Source: Molossus alvarezi
Taxonomy: Eukaryota > Chordata > Mammalia > Chiroptera > Molossidae
NCBI GenBank assembly: GCA_037176705.1
Contig: CM073895.1
Coordinates: forward strand, 6,596,551-6,660,550
Length of the DNA: 64,000 nucleotides
Direction: 5' to 3'
Part shown: positions 51,905-63,844 of the stretch, in pieces
Layout: each line of letters begins with the position of its first letter
Numbering within the stretch: position 1 is the first letter of the stretch
The notes under the pieces: model-generated
The model's input: the letters and a program-made list of their open reading frames with translations, nothing else
What the model was told of the DNA's origin: nothing
Databases searched by the model: none
Translations under genes and position numbers: made by a program

Positions 51905-53436
51905 AGCTATTTATTGTTTTTTATTTTCATTGAATTTATTAGGGTGATACTGGTTAATTAAATTATATAGGTTTCAGGGGTACAGTTCTATAATACATCA
52001 CCTGTATATTGTATTGTGTGTTCACCACCCCAAGTCAAACCTCCTTCCATCACCATGTACCCCCCTACACCCTCTTCTACCTCCCCCACCCCTTTCCCTC
52101 ATAATCTCCATACTGTTGTCTGTGTCTGTGAGGTTTTTTCCTTTGCTTAATCCCTTCACCTTTTTCACCCAGCCCCTCAACCCTCCTCCCCTCTGATAGC
52201 TGTCAGTCCGCTCTTTGTATCTATGAGTCTGTTTCTATTTTCTTTGTTTTCTTCATTAGATTCCACATATAAGTGACATTATATGGTACTTGTCTTTCTC
52301 TGACTGGCTTATTTCACTTAATATAATACTCTCCAGGCCCATCCATGCTGTTGCAAAAGGTGAAATTTCCTTCTTTTTTACGGCAAAGTAGTATTCTATT
52401 GTGTAAATGTACCACAGCTTTTTATGCACTCATCCACCGATAGGCATTTGGGCTGCTTCCAAATCTTGGCTATTGTAAATAACACCACAATGAACATAAG
52501 GTGCATATATTCTTTTGAATTAGTGTTTCAGGTTTCTTCAGATATAGGCCCAGAATTGGAATCACTGGGTCATAAAGCAGTTCCACTTTTAATTTTTTGA
52601 GGTAACTCCATACTGTTTTCCACAGTGGCTGCACCAGTCTGCGCTCCCACCAACAGAGCACGAGGGTCCCCTTTTCTCCACATCCTGGCCAGCACTTGTT
52701 TGTTGATTTATTGACAGCAGCCATTCTGACAGGTGTGAGGTGATAGCTCATTGGGGATTTAATTTGTATCTCTCTGAAGATTAGTGACGTTGAGCATCTT
52801 TTCATGTGTTTATTGGCCATGTGTATGTCCTCTTCAGAGCAGCGTCTATTCAGGTCCTTTGCCCATGTTTTAATTGGATTGTCTGTTTTTTTGGTGTCGA
52901 GTTTTAGAAGTTCTTTATAAGTTTTGGATATTAACCCCTTATCAGATGTATCATTGGCAAATATGTTCTCCTATTCAGTGGGTTGTGTTTTTTTGTCGTT
53001 GATGGTTTCCTTTGCTGTACAAAAACTTTTTAGTTTGTTTACTTTTTCTTTTGTTTCCCTTGCTCAAGGCAATATAGCAGAAAAAATATTACTGAATGTT
53101 GAGATTTTACTGCCTATGTTTTCATTTGGGAGTTTTATGGTTTCGAGTCTTACATTTAAGACTTTAATCCATTTTGAGTTTATTCTTGTGTATGGTGTAA
53201 GAAGGTGACGTAGTTTCACTTTTTTTTTTTGCATATATCTGTCCAATTTGCCCCACACCATTTATTGAATAAGCTATCTTTACTCCATGGTATGTTTTTG
53301 CCTCCGTGGTCTAATATTAATTGACCATAAAGGTGTGGGTTTATTTCTGGCTCTCTCTTCTGTTCCATTGATCTATGTGCCTGTTTTTATGCCAGTATCA
53401 TGCTGTTTTGATTACTATGCTTTTAAAAGGCTCTCA
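51905..53436 (-). mobile_element. L1 LINE, 5'-truncated, about 1.5 kb
   Basis: Reversed L1: 3' UTR at the left (from about 51,905), then the C-terminal third of ORF2 up to 53,430. Its 5' end is missing. I could not identify a target duplication. A group C VES SINE has inserted at its 5' edge. Long plus-strand frames here are antisense shadows. Confidence 0.92.
52470..53261 (-). pseudogene. L1 ORF2 C-terminal remnant, frameshifted
   Basis: Two minus-strand frames carry recognisable ORF2p C-terminal sequence: 53064-53261 ([20 protein letters not shown]) and 52470-52820 ([19 protein letters not shown]). They are in different frames or separated by stops. The Cys/His motif near the C-terminus keeps its first two cysteines (CWPGC) but has leucine and arginine where the family has His and the last Cys. 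No endonuclease or reverse transcriptase domain is present. Confidence 0.88.
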
Positions 53437-53670
53437 TCAGCCCAGCTAGTGTGGCTCGGTGGTTGAGCGTTGACCCATGCACCAAGAGGTCACTGGTTTG
53501 ATTCCGGGTCAGGGCACATGCCCAGGTTGTGGGCCTGATCCCCAGTGAGGGGCGTGCGGGAGGCGGCCAATCCATGTTCTCTGTCATCGATGTTTTTATC
53601 TCTCTCTCCTTCTCCCTTCCTCTCTCTCTATCAAGTCAATAAAGAAAAGAAATTTAAAAAAAAAAAAAAA
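53437..53670 (+). mobile_element. VES SINE (group C)
   Basis: Complete copy of the 'ttgagcgttgacccatgcac' subtype with a long A-tail. Perfect target duplication AAAAGGCTCTCA at 53425-53436 and 53671-53682. Confidence 0.96.
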
Positions 53671-53684
53671 AAAAGGCTCTCAAC

Positions 53685-54790
53685 ACATATCAACCAGTTC
53701 TTTCTGGTGTCGAAGTGGGCTTACCGTCGCTGAGGCTGGTAACTTCGAAGCTGTTTTAGGCCTGAAGGACAAGACTTACTGAATGGAGTAGTAACTTACA
53801 TCAGAAGCGCTGAACTAGCCTGAAAGTGTAGCCAGCCCACTGTCAGGAACTCATTCGGTTCCCTTCAAGAAATCTGGCAGAAAAACTAATTTTAGACCCG
53901 AAATTCAGCGCACAGCCTAGCTAGCAATTCTATCTAGAAAGGTCTACATACAACCAGTTACAAACTAAACATCCGGGAAAGAAAAGGGCTATTCCCATTT
54001 TTTTGCAAAGAAACTTCTCCTTCTGTCCTAATGGTTTGATAACACGTTTTCGTGCCTTGAAGTCCGTCACTTGGTAACTTCTGCATTTTCTTGAGCCAAG
54101 GTTGAAAGGCCACCCAACTTATTAACATGGGCCACGACAGTAAAAAGTGTCATGTTTATGTGTCCCGCTGCGCAGGGACCGCCCGAGAATCAGGACGAGC
54201 CCCTTGAGGACAGACCCGCTTCGCCTGTGTGCAGCGTGTCATGGACGCGGCCCGCGGGGCCGGGGGAGGAGAGGAAAGGCTTTCCCCAGCACGTCACACT
54301 TGGCCGAGGCGGGCTGCTCGAGACAGACACTAGCTGGCACAGTGACCGACGTGGACGCTCCCATCCCCCTCCTCCCGTGCCCATCCCCACTCAGGCTGGG
54401 AGGGCCGACAGTGCCCGGCCAAGTTCCAGCCAAGGACAGTGCATGGATCTCTTCCGGAGCCCCTCTGGAAGAGGCTTAGCTTTTCTTCTGTAAGAGACGG
54501 ACGGGGCTGGCCGTGCCCTCCCCCTCTTCCCGCCTTGACGGTGAGCATGAGCCCTGGAGCTGCAGCAGCCCTTGTTGACCATGAGGTGACCCACCAGCCC
54601 TTGATCTACAGCCTCCAGTAGCCTAGCGCACAAAGGCCACCCCAGCTGCCAACCTTCTCTCCCCTGGGTGTAACTATGGCAAAAGTAGGACATGGGCAAT
54701 GCCTCGCACATCATCAAACTGAAGAAGACAAACTGTGCTGTTAAAACGAATGCTGGCCTTCTACGCTCAGCTAATACAAATGGAACAAGA
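53685..54790. other. Gene-free sequence
   Basis: 53,690-54,130 is AT-neutral unique sequence. 54,160-54,440 is moderately CpG-rich. Frames of about 110 aa on both strands have no domain. Confidence 0.4.
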
Positions 54791-54812
54791 TGTCAAAAAT
54801 CAATTCTGTTTC

Positions 54813-55074
54813 GCCCTGGCCATTTTGGCTCAGTGGTTAGAGCGTCAGCCTGCAGTCCAGAGAGACCCGGGTTCGGTTCCCGCTAAGGGCATGTACCTCG
54901 GTTGTAGTTTGTCCCTGGCTCTGGCTGGTCGTGCAGGTGGCAGCCACTCGATGTGTCCCTTTCACGTCAATGTTCCTCTCTCTCTCTGTTCCTCTCTCTC
55001 TCTCTGTCCCTCTCTCTCCCTCCCACTCTACCTGAACAAAAAATGGAAAAATGTCCTGGGGTGAGGATAAAAAC
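54813..55074 (+). mobile_element. VES SINE (group A)
   Basis: Full-length copy with the group A B box. Target duplication AAAAATCAATTCTGTTTC (54795-54812) and AAAAATCGATTCTGTTTC (55075-55092), one mismatch at a CpG-type position. Confidence 0.97.
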
Positions 55075-55094
55075 AAAAATCGATTCTGTTTCAA

Positions 55095-55812
55095 TTCAGG
55101 TGAAGGTCCTGAGGCAGAGAACAAACCAGTAGGTGCCAACTACTCCTGTGTTCCCAAGTGAGGCGCTAGACCGGCTCTTCAAAGAGCTGTCTGAGAACCT
55201 GCGCCCCCCACAGGTTGGAGGCTGGCAAGGCCAAGAGGGAGAAATTGGAAATGAGATGCTTTCTTTAAAGAGTTGTTGGGTGCCATGGGACTTTCCCCCA
55301 CACACATCCACCGCCACCATGGATCAGAGGAGGAGCCTGCAAGGACTTCAAGGAGGCCATTCAGAGACATGACACACATACCTAGTAGCTTGGGGACCAC
55401 ACAACTGGTGTCTGTCACATGCCCAAGAAATCTTAACTTCAAGAAGCCCTAAAGTCAGAACCAGTTGGGTACAGAGTCCCACCGCCTGGTGTTTTCCCAG
55501 TGACCAGATCTGGGTCATGAGAAAGAGCTGGCCCAGAAGGGCTGCCAGGAGAGAGGGCTGAGCACATGCTAAGGCACCAGCTGAAGATGTCCTCATTCCC
55601 TGTAGGGAACCACAGGTGAGCAGTCTCGCAGCTCATGGGGAGTCTCCAAGGAACCCCAAAGCTCGTCCCCGGAGAAAAAGTCAGCTTTAGATATTTTCCA
55701 TGGCCAAAGGAAGTAAAGGCTAATTGCATGGATGCCCCCCACCCCACTTGACCCTGGAGGGCCTGAGGCCACCTAGTGAGTGGAAGGGAGGAGGGTAGTC
55801 AGTGTGGGGAAA
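55095..55812. other. Gene-free sequence
   Basis: No exon or repeat recognised. Confidence 0.35.
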
Positions 55813-55816
55813 TTGA

Positions 55817-56245
55817 GCATGAGGACTAATTTTATGTGTCAACTTGCCTGAGCCACGGGGTGCCTAAACATTGGGCCAAACATTATTCTGGTGTGTCTGC
55901 GGGGGTGTTTCTGGGAAAGATTAGCATTTGGGTTGGTATACTGAGTAAAGCAGATGGCCCTTCCCAAGGGGAGTGGACCTCATCCAACCCATGGCCTGAC
56001 CGGAACAGCAGGCTGAACCAGAAGGAATTCTCCCTGCCCGAGTGTCTTCAAGCTGAGACACTGATCTCCTGCCTCTGGACTTGGACTCAGGCAGAAACTT
56101 ACCCCCTTGGTTCTCCAGTCTCAGGCTTGCCACTTGCAGACCTTGGACTTCTCCGCCTCTGGACTCCTCGGAGGCTAATTCTCTACAGTAAATACAGGAG
56201 TAATCCTATCAGTCCTGTTTCCCTGGAGACCCAGCCCCAGAGGAT
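55817..56245 (+). mobile_element. ERVL-type solo LTR (MLT2/MaLR-like)
   Basis: 'gactaattttatgtgtcaac', 'acattattctggtgtgtctg', 'tactgagtaaagcagatggc', 'gagtggacctcatccaaccc', 'ggttctccagtctcaggctt' and 'cctgtttccctggagaccca' keep the order of a well-known mammalian LTR. No internal viral genes accompany it. Subfamily uncertain. Confidence 0.65.
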
Positions 56246-56249
56246 GCTC

Positions 56250-58050
56250 CGAGAAGGGCCTCGCCCCCATGTCCCAGCACAGGCTTCTGGCTGGGAACAG
56301 CACAGCTGCACAGGACCCTGGAGTCTCAAAGTGACCAGAGGACTTGTTGTCCAGCAGCACCTGGAGAGTCACAGGGCTGCCAGAGATCTCACCAGGGGGC
56401 TGAGCAGAGACCAGCCCCCAGGTAGTATTGAACCGGCCCTGGAACATAAGAGGGTTTCTCTCCGGTACACCCACACACCTCGCCTGCGCCACACCCTGGT
56501 TTCCCAAGTGCGGCATGTGATGCCTGCCCTGGTGTTTGGGGATGGGACCCAGGTATTTCCCATGTCCCTTTTCCCAAACACTGACCTCCTTTTCCCTCCT
56601 CGGGAACCTGCAGGTTCTGGAGCACAGCGCCGTGTGGAACGCAGGCCTCCAGCTTATTATGTATTAAAAAGTAGCTTCCAGGAGCATCGGATTACAGGAT
56701 TCCTTTTTAAATTGCATGGGAAGCAGCTCCTTTCAAAGCCATGTCACTTCCCATCCTGCAGGAGCCCTGCTGCCGCGGGAGGCTCGCCCCGCACTGAGGT
56801 CCAAGCTGCGCCTCGGTCTCAGCCGGTGAGAGGCGGGCTGGCCTTTGCACCAGACGGCGTGTTGAAAACCACCGACCAGGAGTCGCTGACATTGATCTGT
56901 TTCTGCCGGATTCCCAGGAACACGGGGGTGGGGGGGTTCAGCCCATGTGGGAGCCTCGCCAGCCTGTGCCCGGAGGTGCACGAAGAGGGACGTGGGGACG
57001 TTTCGGCGTCTTCACTCCCACCGCCCTCATCTCGATGCCGTTCACTCTTTCCAAGGCCCCTGGCCCCTGTGCCAAGGCCGGCTGGGCCCGGCCGGGATGT
57101 TTATGGTGTTGGTACAGCACTGGGCAGCGAGTGGGAGCAGCTGCTTTCGGACATGGGCAGAGGAGGCTATTTATACTGGGAGTTGGATGAAAACTCGCCA
57201 GAAGGGAGGCTGCAGCCATAGCTGAGGTTCTGCCCTCCCGACGCTGGAGAAAGTTGCCCCGATCCTCAGGTGAAAACATTCTCGCCCTCCAGCCAGGCGG
57301 TTCCAGTCAGCGGGCACTACCAGGCGTCAGGCGAGCCGTGATTGCCCGGCTGCCAACTGCGAGCACCGTGGCAGCCCACGCGGTAGAGAAGGAGGAGGCT
57401 GCTGGGCCCGGAGGTGTGTGGGCGGGGGTGGCAGGGTGGGAGGAGGAGTGGTCACCGAGGGCCACAAGGCCAGTGAGCGCCGGCCTGGCTTGGACGGATG
57501 GCGGGGAAGGTCCAGCCTGAGGCCTTCTGGGAACATCCAGGAGTTAGATGTGGTCTGAGGCCAGAGGGCTTCCTGAGGGTTTCAGAGGAGAAGGCTGAAC
57601 AGGTGAGCTGGGACCAGGCTGTGAAGGGTCCTCCTGCAGGACAGGAATGTGCGGGTGTGGCCTTCGGGCAAGGGGAACAGGGAAAGCTGTCTAAGAAGGG
57701 AAGCCACTGGTACTCCAGAGCGACGGAACAGGTCTGTGAGCAAACTCCCCCTGCGGCTCCAGTGTCCTATGGCACCGCGCCGGCCCGCGGCAGGTCCACG
57801 CCCTCCCGAGGCTGCTTCCGATCCAGCTGGTCCCGGCCACTGCTTGGCCGCAGTCCAGTGCCCGCCTTGTCTCCAGCTCTGGCTGTGTGTCACTGTATCT
57901 CCACCTCAGCATCAGCCCCAGGGTGGGGTAGCCTCCCTCTGATTTAAAACCAAGGGACAATAATAATAACAAAAGACATTTCTATATATTCCAGGTAGGT
58001 GTGGGGAGATGGAAAAGTTTACGATGCAAAAGACTTCAAGTTGGACATTA
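56250..58050. other. Gene-free block crossed by the longest frame
   Basis: A 461-codon open frame (55836-57221) begins inside the LTR and runs through GC-rich sequence without a recognisable domain. 57,520-57,700 has weak L2-like order on the reverse strand. No convincing exon. Confidence 0.4.
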
Positions 58051-58060
58051 GCCTTGTCCT

Positions 58061-58257
58061 TTTTTCTTTAATCTTTTTATTGATATTTTAGAGAGAGAGG
58101 AAAGGAGAGAGAGCAACATCGATGAGAGAAACATCCATCGGCTGCCTCCTACTGGGGATGGAGCCTGCCACCCGGGCGTGTGCCCTGACCAGGGATCAAA
58201 CCGGGACCTCTCAGTCCATGGGACGACACTCTACCCACCGAGCCACACCCGCCGGGC
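58061..58257 (-). mobile_element. VES SINE (group C)
   Basis: Reversed, shortened copy: T-rich tail, AG-rich stretch and tRNA-like head ending 'cgagccacacccgccgggc'. Flanks CCTTGTCCTT and CCTTGTTCTT give a weak target duplication. Confidence 0.92.
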
Positions 58258-58269
58258 TTTTCCCCTTGT

Positions 58270-59720
58270 TCTTAAATACCCTAAAGCCATTTCTGCCAAC
58301 TCCACCCTGGCCTCACCCCACTTCCTGCCTCCCTCTGTCCCTCAGCCTCTCCTCCCATCCTCTCGACCCAAGTGCCTATTCTGTTATAATGCAGAACAGT
58401 GTAAGTCATTCTGAGGCTTGGTTTGGGTTTTGGCCTCCTTTTCATCTAACTCTGAGGGCCTCCCCTTAGCTGGGTATTTTCCTAAACGAAGATGGTGTGT
58501 CCCCTAAGAACACTGGTTTCAGAAGGAAGAAACGCTGTGTCCCGCAGCACAGCGGTAAGGAGCACCAGAGAGGATGCGACAAACAAGTGCTCCCCGTGGG
58601 GCACATGCTGGAGGAGGACCGTCTTGGCTTGACCACACTCTCAGGCTCCCGAACCTTCTACTGGTTCATCTGTGTTCTTCCTCATAAAATCTAGTGTCAG
58701 CGAGCACGCCCTACCCTCAGTATCCGATGGGGTCCTTCATCCTCCACCACCTCCCAGGGGATGTCTGACCACCCTGGCTGCCTTCAAGAGGACCCGTGAG
58801 GTCGCTTTAGCAAGAACCCCCTAACTGCTGATGTTCCCTCTTCATAGTTTTCCAGCCACCGGCCCTGCCCTGCACTTTGGCCATGAATTCCCACGCTGTA
58901 TCGGGAGACCAGTCCAATCTCCCCCCATCACTACAAGACCCCATATGAGTGTCCCTACAGCTACCACCACGGCCCCCTGGAATGAAGTCTGCCTCACCAC
59001 GGTCAACATCTGTCACTGAATTGTTCCTTCTCCACCAGGAGAAGAGGCTTAGCCCAGGGGACTGCAGCTGGGGTTTTAATCTCTTGCTCAGTGGGTGGCT
59101 AGACTGTATGTGGAAAGACAGAGATGAAACATGTCTGGGAGCAGCAGGGTGGCACATGCCCTTCCAGATGACCTTGACACTCCCCGGCAACTGCCTGGGC
59201 GGCAGGGAGGGAGCTGAAGGGGGCGAGAGAGGGAGGGCTCAGGGTTAAACCATGGGGGCGAGGGGGTGTGGGAGGCAGTGGTAAAATGCGGAAGATGGAG
59301 AGAAGCTGCTGGGAGAAGGAGAGGCGAGGAGTTGCACCTGTTTGGAGGAGGAGACGGAGCTGAGAGGCGCCCGGGCTGAGCGTGTCTGCGGAGCTGGGAA
59401 CTCGGGCCGGCAGTGGAGGAGCCTCTGGAGCAGCAGACTTGGGTTGTGCTCAGCAGGGAGCCTGTCCACGGGCGCCACCTCCATCCTCAGCCCCGAGTGG
59501 CTGTCACGTTCTCGGTGCACCTTGTCTTCCTCCAGGGCTTGGGGACTTGCTGAAACATCCTGTCACGTTCCTGACCCTTAGATGTTTGATTCAAGTCTTG
59601 GTTTCTTCTCGGAACGCTTCAGAAGTCTTCAGTAAACCTGGTCTGTTCCCTCTCGTTTGTATATTTCTGTCCCGTGTCCTGCATTTGGCTTTGTCAGGGG
59701 TTCGTGGAGGAAGCGGTGCC
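58270..59720. other. Gene-free block
   Basis: Unique sequence. 58,810-59,020 has an exon-like frame of 62 codons but lacks a paired splice donor. Nothing recognised. Confidence 0.35.
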
Positions 59721-59723
59721 GTG

Positions 59724-59881
59724 GAGGTCCCGGTTCGATTCCCGGTCAGGGCACATGCCTGGGTTGTGGGCTCGATCCCCAGTAGGGGGCGTGCAGGAGG
59801 CAGCTGATGGATGTTGCTGTCTCACATCAATGTTGCTCTCTCTCTCTAAAAAAATCAATCAAATATATTTTCTAAAAAAAA
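59724..59881 (+). mobile_element. VES SINE (group C), 5'-truncated
   Basis: Starts at the B box (GGTTCGATTCC) and continues through 'gggcacatgcctgggttgtg' and a short CT stretch to an A-rich tail. The A box and the first half of the head are missing. Confidence 0.9.
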
Positions 59882-59884
59882 CAA

Positions 59885-60726
59885 AGGAAAGAAAATGGGT
59901 GACTCTAGGAAGCCACAGATTTAAGGGCCCCCCAGGGCTGCCTGCACCTCCCCATCACCTGCTTGCGCCGAGGGCTTCGGGAGGAAGGCCTGATGGTAGG
60001 AGCAGGAGTTCTGACCTCTCCGCGTGAGTCCGAGCTCCCTTTCTCTCCACCGGCCCCTCCGCACCGTCCCCACCTGAAACCTCCGCGTGAAAATGCCCAA
60101 GGGCAGAACCTTGCTTAAACCAGGCTGAGGGACCAGTTCCATCTGGGGCAGTGGTGGCTGGAACACAGGCCTCTGGGGGACAAAGGGCAAGCTGACCCTT
60201 AGAGGCCACTCCCAGGAGTGGCCTGAGGACTGGGCAATTCAAGTGTGTAGACTGTGAGGCCTCCAGGGCCACCTCCCGTGTCCCCGGCCACCCAGAGCAG
60301 GAAGGCTGCCTGGGCCTGGTGAGGGCAGGAGCCTGTCCGGGTGGAAACGTCCCTGGACGGCACACTGGGAACAGACAGACCCACAGGCCGACACTGTACA
60401 TTGTTCTCAGCTAAGAGTGGAAGCTTCGCCTCCTGCGGAATTAGGGGAGAGGGGTCACCCCGATTCGCATCCTGGTGACTTTTGCACACACGCATTCACA
60501 GTGTGCACACACCAGTGTGTGGCACGATCCCTCCACCCCTTGTCCATCTGGTTGGGAGAGTTGGGATCTCTCTCCAAGAGGTGGCTTCACCTCTACCCCT
60601 CAGGACTCCTGGGCTGGGCACCCCCAAATATCTGAGCAGCTTTGTCTTGTGGGGCCCAGTGGACGGTGAGGGCTGTGACGATAGAGAGTCTGTCCCTGGA
60701 CAAACCTCCCGCGGCCCAACCCCTGT
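59885..60726. other. Gene-free sequence
   Basis: GC-rich, overlapping frames on both strands, no domain recognised. Confidence 0.35.
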
Positions 60727-60973
60727 GTGGCTGAGGGCTTCCATCGCGGTGTCCTTATAACGACCAACAGCCACGAGAAAGAGAAATGTCCCGATACCGT
60801 TTCTGGGCGGAGCAGCTGCACCAAGATCAACAGGGTCTGCTCGGAGACTCTTCAGAGAAAGGCTCCTTGTCGTCCTGTCCGCTTTCTCGGCTCTCTTTAC
60901 ACAAAAGACCCCGAATGGGATCGATGCTGCACTCGGAAAAGGGAAATTATTCTTGAATCTAAATTGGAATAAA
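60727..60973 (+). other. Candidate terminal exon with poly(A) signal
   Basis: An 81-codon frame with charged, non-repetitive composition ends at 60972, overlapping AATAAA at 60968-60973. T/GT-rich sequence follows (60,980-61,060). I do not recognise the protein and see only a weak acceptor upstream. It may be the end of a non-coding transcript or chance. Confidence 0.25.
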
Positions 60974-60974
60974 A

Positions 60975-62565
60975 ACACTGTGGTTGCTCCATATTAAAAA
61001 AAGGTTATTTTGTCAAAGACCTGTTGTCTGCTCAGCTGTGTTTTCTCCTAAAGTCACCAGGACGCCCAGCAGGGAACTAGGCTCCTATCCGTAGTTTGCA
61101 GATTGTGAGACTCTGGCCCGAGGCTTTGAACTTGGGAAGCAAGAGAGCAGAGTGGCCCCAAAGGAGGAGTGTGGCGCCCTCTGGCGAGAGCAGACCAGAG
61201 CACCCAGAATGGGCTCCCACCTGCCAGGGACTCCAGCCTCCATCTCCTGTCGCCTAACCTCTTCCCATCTTTGTACGAAACCCAAGGCTCATAGCTGTAC
61301 GCCAGGCCCTCCGGAGTCCGCAGCTTCGGGCAACATGGAGCCGATGCGGTCCGATCGTAGAAGATCTCATTTCATTGTTGGCCAAGAGGGGCAGTGGGTG
61401 TGGGTCCCAGCGGGAGATGCAGAGCTGTGAGGGACAGAAAGCTGGACAGCTGTGGCGACTCCAGCCTTGTGGTCCCAGATGTCGCCCACAGGCGCCAGGG
61501 AAGGAAGCCCTAACCTGTCTTGGCTGCCGAGGCCTGGGTGTCCCTCCAGGGTAGGGACTAGGCAGACAGCAGGAAACCTCCAAGTTGAGTGTAGCACTTT
61601 GTCCACCTGGCATAAAAGTATTTATCAGATACAATTCTAGAAAGTCCCAGGAAGATTGAAAACAAATGCCACACTGGAAAAAGGCATGGTCTCGGAGCAA
61701 CACAGCGCCAGGATTCGCGTTCTGGGTCAAGTGACAAAGTCCAGGCAAGGCCCAAGGAGATGGATCCTGTCCTTCCCAGGCCTGGACTTGAAGCCTAGAA
61801 ATGCAGGGAGTGGGTTCTAGACATGGCCCCGATGTTATGAGAATCTCTCCGGGTTCAGATTTACATGCCTGCTGTTTCCAGGTCCCAGATTGAGATTCCG
61901 TCCAGGGCCGGACGACTTGATACTTCCCATAAATAACATCTGTGTCTGCATAGTGTTGATAAGGGGCGCTCTGGGCGCGAACCCAGGGTCACTGGGGACC
62001 CAAGAGGAATTTCTTTCTCTGCCATATGTGTTATTCATGCGGCGGGCTCCTTCCAAGCATTCTGAAATTCCTTGGAGGGGATCAGCCACGGACTGTAGGA
62101 ATTGGGCAAGAGATACTTTGATGCACTCTGACACCTGGGGGGGGCCAGCCCCATGCCCATCTCCTGCAGCTGGAGGGCCTTGATCTGGGCTCTCAGAAGG
62201 CCAGGCAGGGACCCTGAGAACGAAACACAGAAGATGCCTTCACAACATAATCAGTTCCACCGGGAAAGACCTGGAGGTTGCATAGACACTCTGGTCTTAA
62301 CATGCCAAGTCTCAGAAAGCTTTCTTTTTCTGCAGGTATAGGAATACCCATGATCAAACTTGAAAATGTCCTCGTGTTTTCAGTAGAGCAGAAAAGGAAG
62401 AGCCTCCTTAGATTCCGGGTCTGGGGGGTGGTGTTGAGAGAGTGTGCCCCCCAGAGAGTGACGCGGGCATTGGGAGAGGAGCTGGGGTCCCGTTCCCAGG
62501 TGTCCATCCTTGCAGTGCCTACAGCTCTCACCCCACTCCCTCGTTTCTTGTTCTTACTTTTGTGG
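60975..62565. other. Gene-free block
   Basis: Mixed composition, frames up to 164 aa without domains, no repeat recognised. Confidence 0.35.
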
Positions 62566-62570
62566 CATGT

Positions 62571-63460
62571 CCTTTTTTTTTTTTTATTGAGATATCATTC
62601 GAAGACCATACAATTCACCTTTGAAAGCATGCAGTGCAGTGGGTTTTAGTGTATTCAGGGTTGTGCACCCATCACCACAATTCATTTCAGAACAATTTTA
62701 TGTTCTAAAAGAACCCAAAAAAGTCTGGCCGATGTAGCTCAGTGGTTGAGCATTGACCTATGCATCAAGGGGTCGCCGGTTCGATTCCTGGTCAAGACAC
62801 CTGCCCAGGTTGTGGCCCGATCCCCAGTGGGGAGCATGCAGGAGGCGGCCATTCGATGTTCTCTCTCATCAATGTTTCTATCTCTCTCTCCTTCTCCCTT
62901 TTTCTCTCTAAAATAAATAAAGGGAAAAAATTTCAAGAAAAAAAATAAAAGAACCCCAAAAAGAAACCCTGCATCCATTAGTCATCATCCCCCCATCCTC
63001 CCATCCCTTCTAAGCCCTAGGAGATGACTAATCTACGTCCTCTATGAATTTGCCTATTCCGGACATTTCTTATAAATGGCATCATGCAATACACGGTCTT
63101 CCGTGTCTGGCTTCCTTCCCTTAACATAATGTTTTCAAGGTTCATCCATGTCGTAGCGTGCATGGGTATCCCTTTTTATGTCTGATTCATTTTCCATGGC
63201 GTAGCTACGCCATCCTCTATTTACCTATTTACCGTCTGTGGCCATGCGCGTTATTTCCGCTTGTTGGCTGTTAGGACCAAGGCTGCTGTGGACAGTTTGG
63301 TTTACACGCAGGTTTTCATTCTCTTGGCAGATATCAGGGAGCAGGGTTGCTGGGTTATATGGAAACTCCACGTTTAACCTCTCCAGAGACCGCGAACCAT
63401 TTTCCACCCCTCGTCACGTTTTAGGGCTCCTAGGCATCGGTCTGTCGTCCTCGACAAAAC
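62571..63460 (-). mobile_element. Old L1 3' region, split by a SINE
   Basis: Reversed old L1: 'tattgagatatcattcgaag', 'catcaccacaattcatttca', 'tttgcctattccggacattt', 'ttttcaaggttcatccatgt', 'gggttgctgggttatatgga'. Separated into 62571-62723 and 62946-63460 by a VES copy. Confidence 0.88.
62724..62945 (+). mobile_element. VES SINE (group C) nested in L1
   Basis: Complete copy with B box GGTTCGATTCC. Target duplication AAAAGAACCCAAAAAAG (62707-62723) and AAAAGAACCCCAAAAAG (62947-62963), one mismatch. Confidence 0.96.
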
Positions 63461-63464
63461 AAGA

Positions 63465-63585
63465 GCGGCGCCACTGATTTTTCCAGAAACATTCTAAACA
63501 AGCATTAGAGTCGAATTGCAGTTCCATCTGAGAAAGTTGGCCAACCAGCTGCTTTGGTTAGATGAAATTAATAATGATACTTTTT
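63465..63585. other. Short spacer
   Basis: Nothing recognised. Confidence 0.3.
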
Positions 63586-63599
63586 AAAATCCAATTTTG

Positions 63600-63829
63600 G
63601 CCCTGGCCGATTGGGGTCAGCGGTAGAGCGTCGGCCCGCGGACCGGTCAAGGGCACGGACCTCGGCTGCGGCTCGTCCCCAACCCTGCTCAGGGTCATGC
63701 GGGAGGCAACCAGTCGATGTGTCCCTCTCACATCGATGTTTCTCTTTCTCCCCTTTCTCTCCCTCCCACTCTACCTGAAGATAAAAAGGAAAATATCCTC
63801 AGGTAAAGATTTTTTTTAAATAATAAAAT
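63600..63829 (+). mobile_element. VES SINE (group B) lacking its B box
   Basis: Starts GGCCCTGGCCGATTGGGGTC. After 'cccgcggacc' it jumps directly to 'ggtcaagggcac', deleting the B-box region. Body, CT stretch and tail are complete. Perfect target duplication AAAATCCAATTTTG at 63586-63599 and 63830-63843. Confidence 0.95.
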
Positions 63830-63844
63830 AAAATCCAATTTTGT

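Noticed and set aside
52924..53208. 94-aa plus frame with hydrophobic stretches resembling a membrane protein
   Set aside because: It is the antisense strand of L1 ORF2, whose reverse complement is T-rich and hydrophobic.
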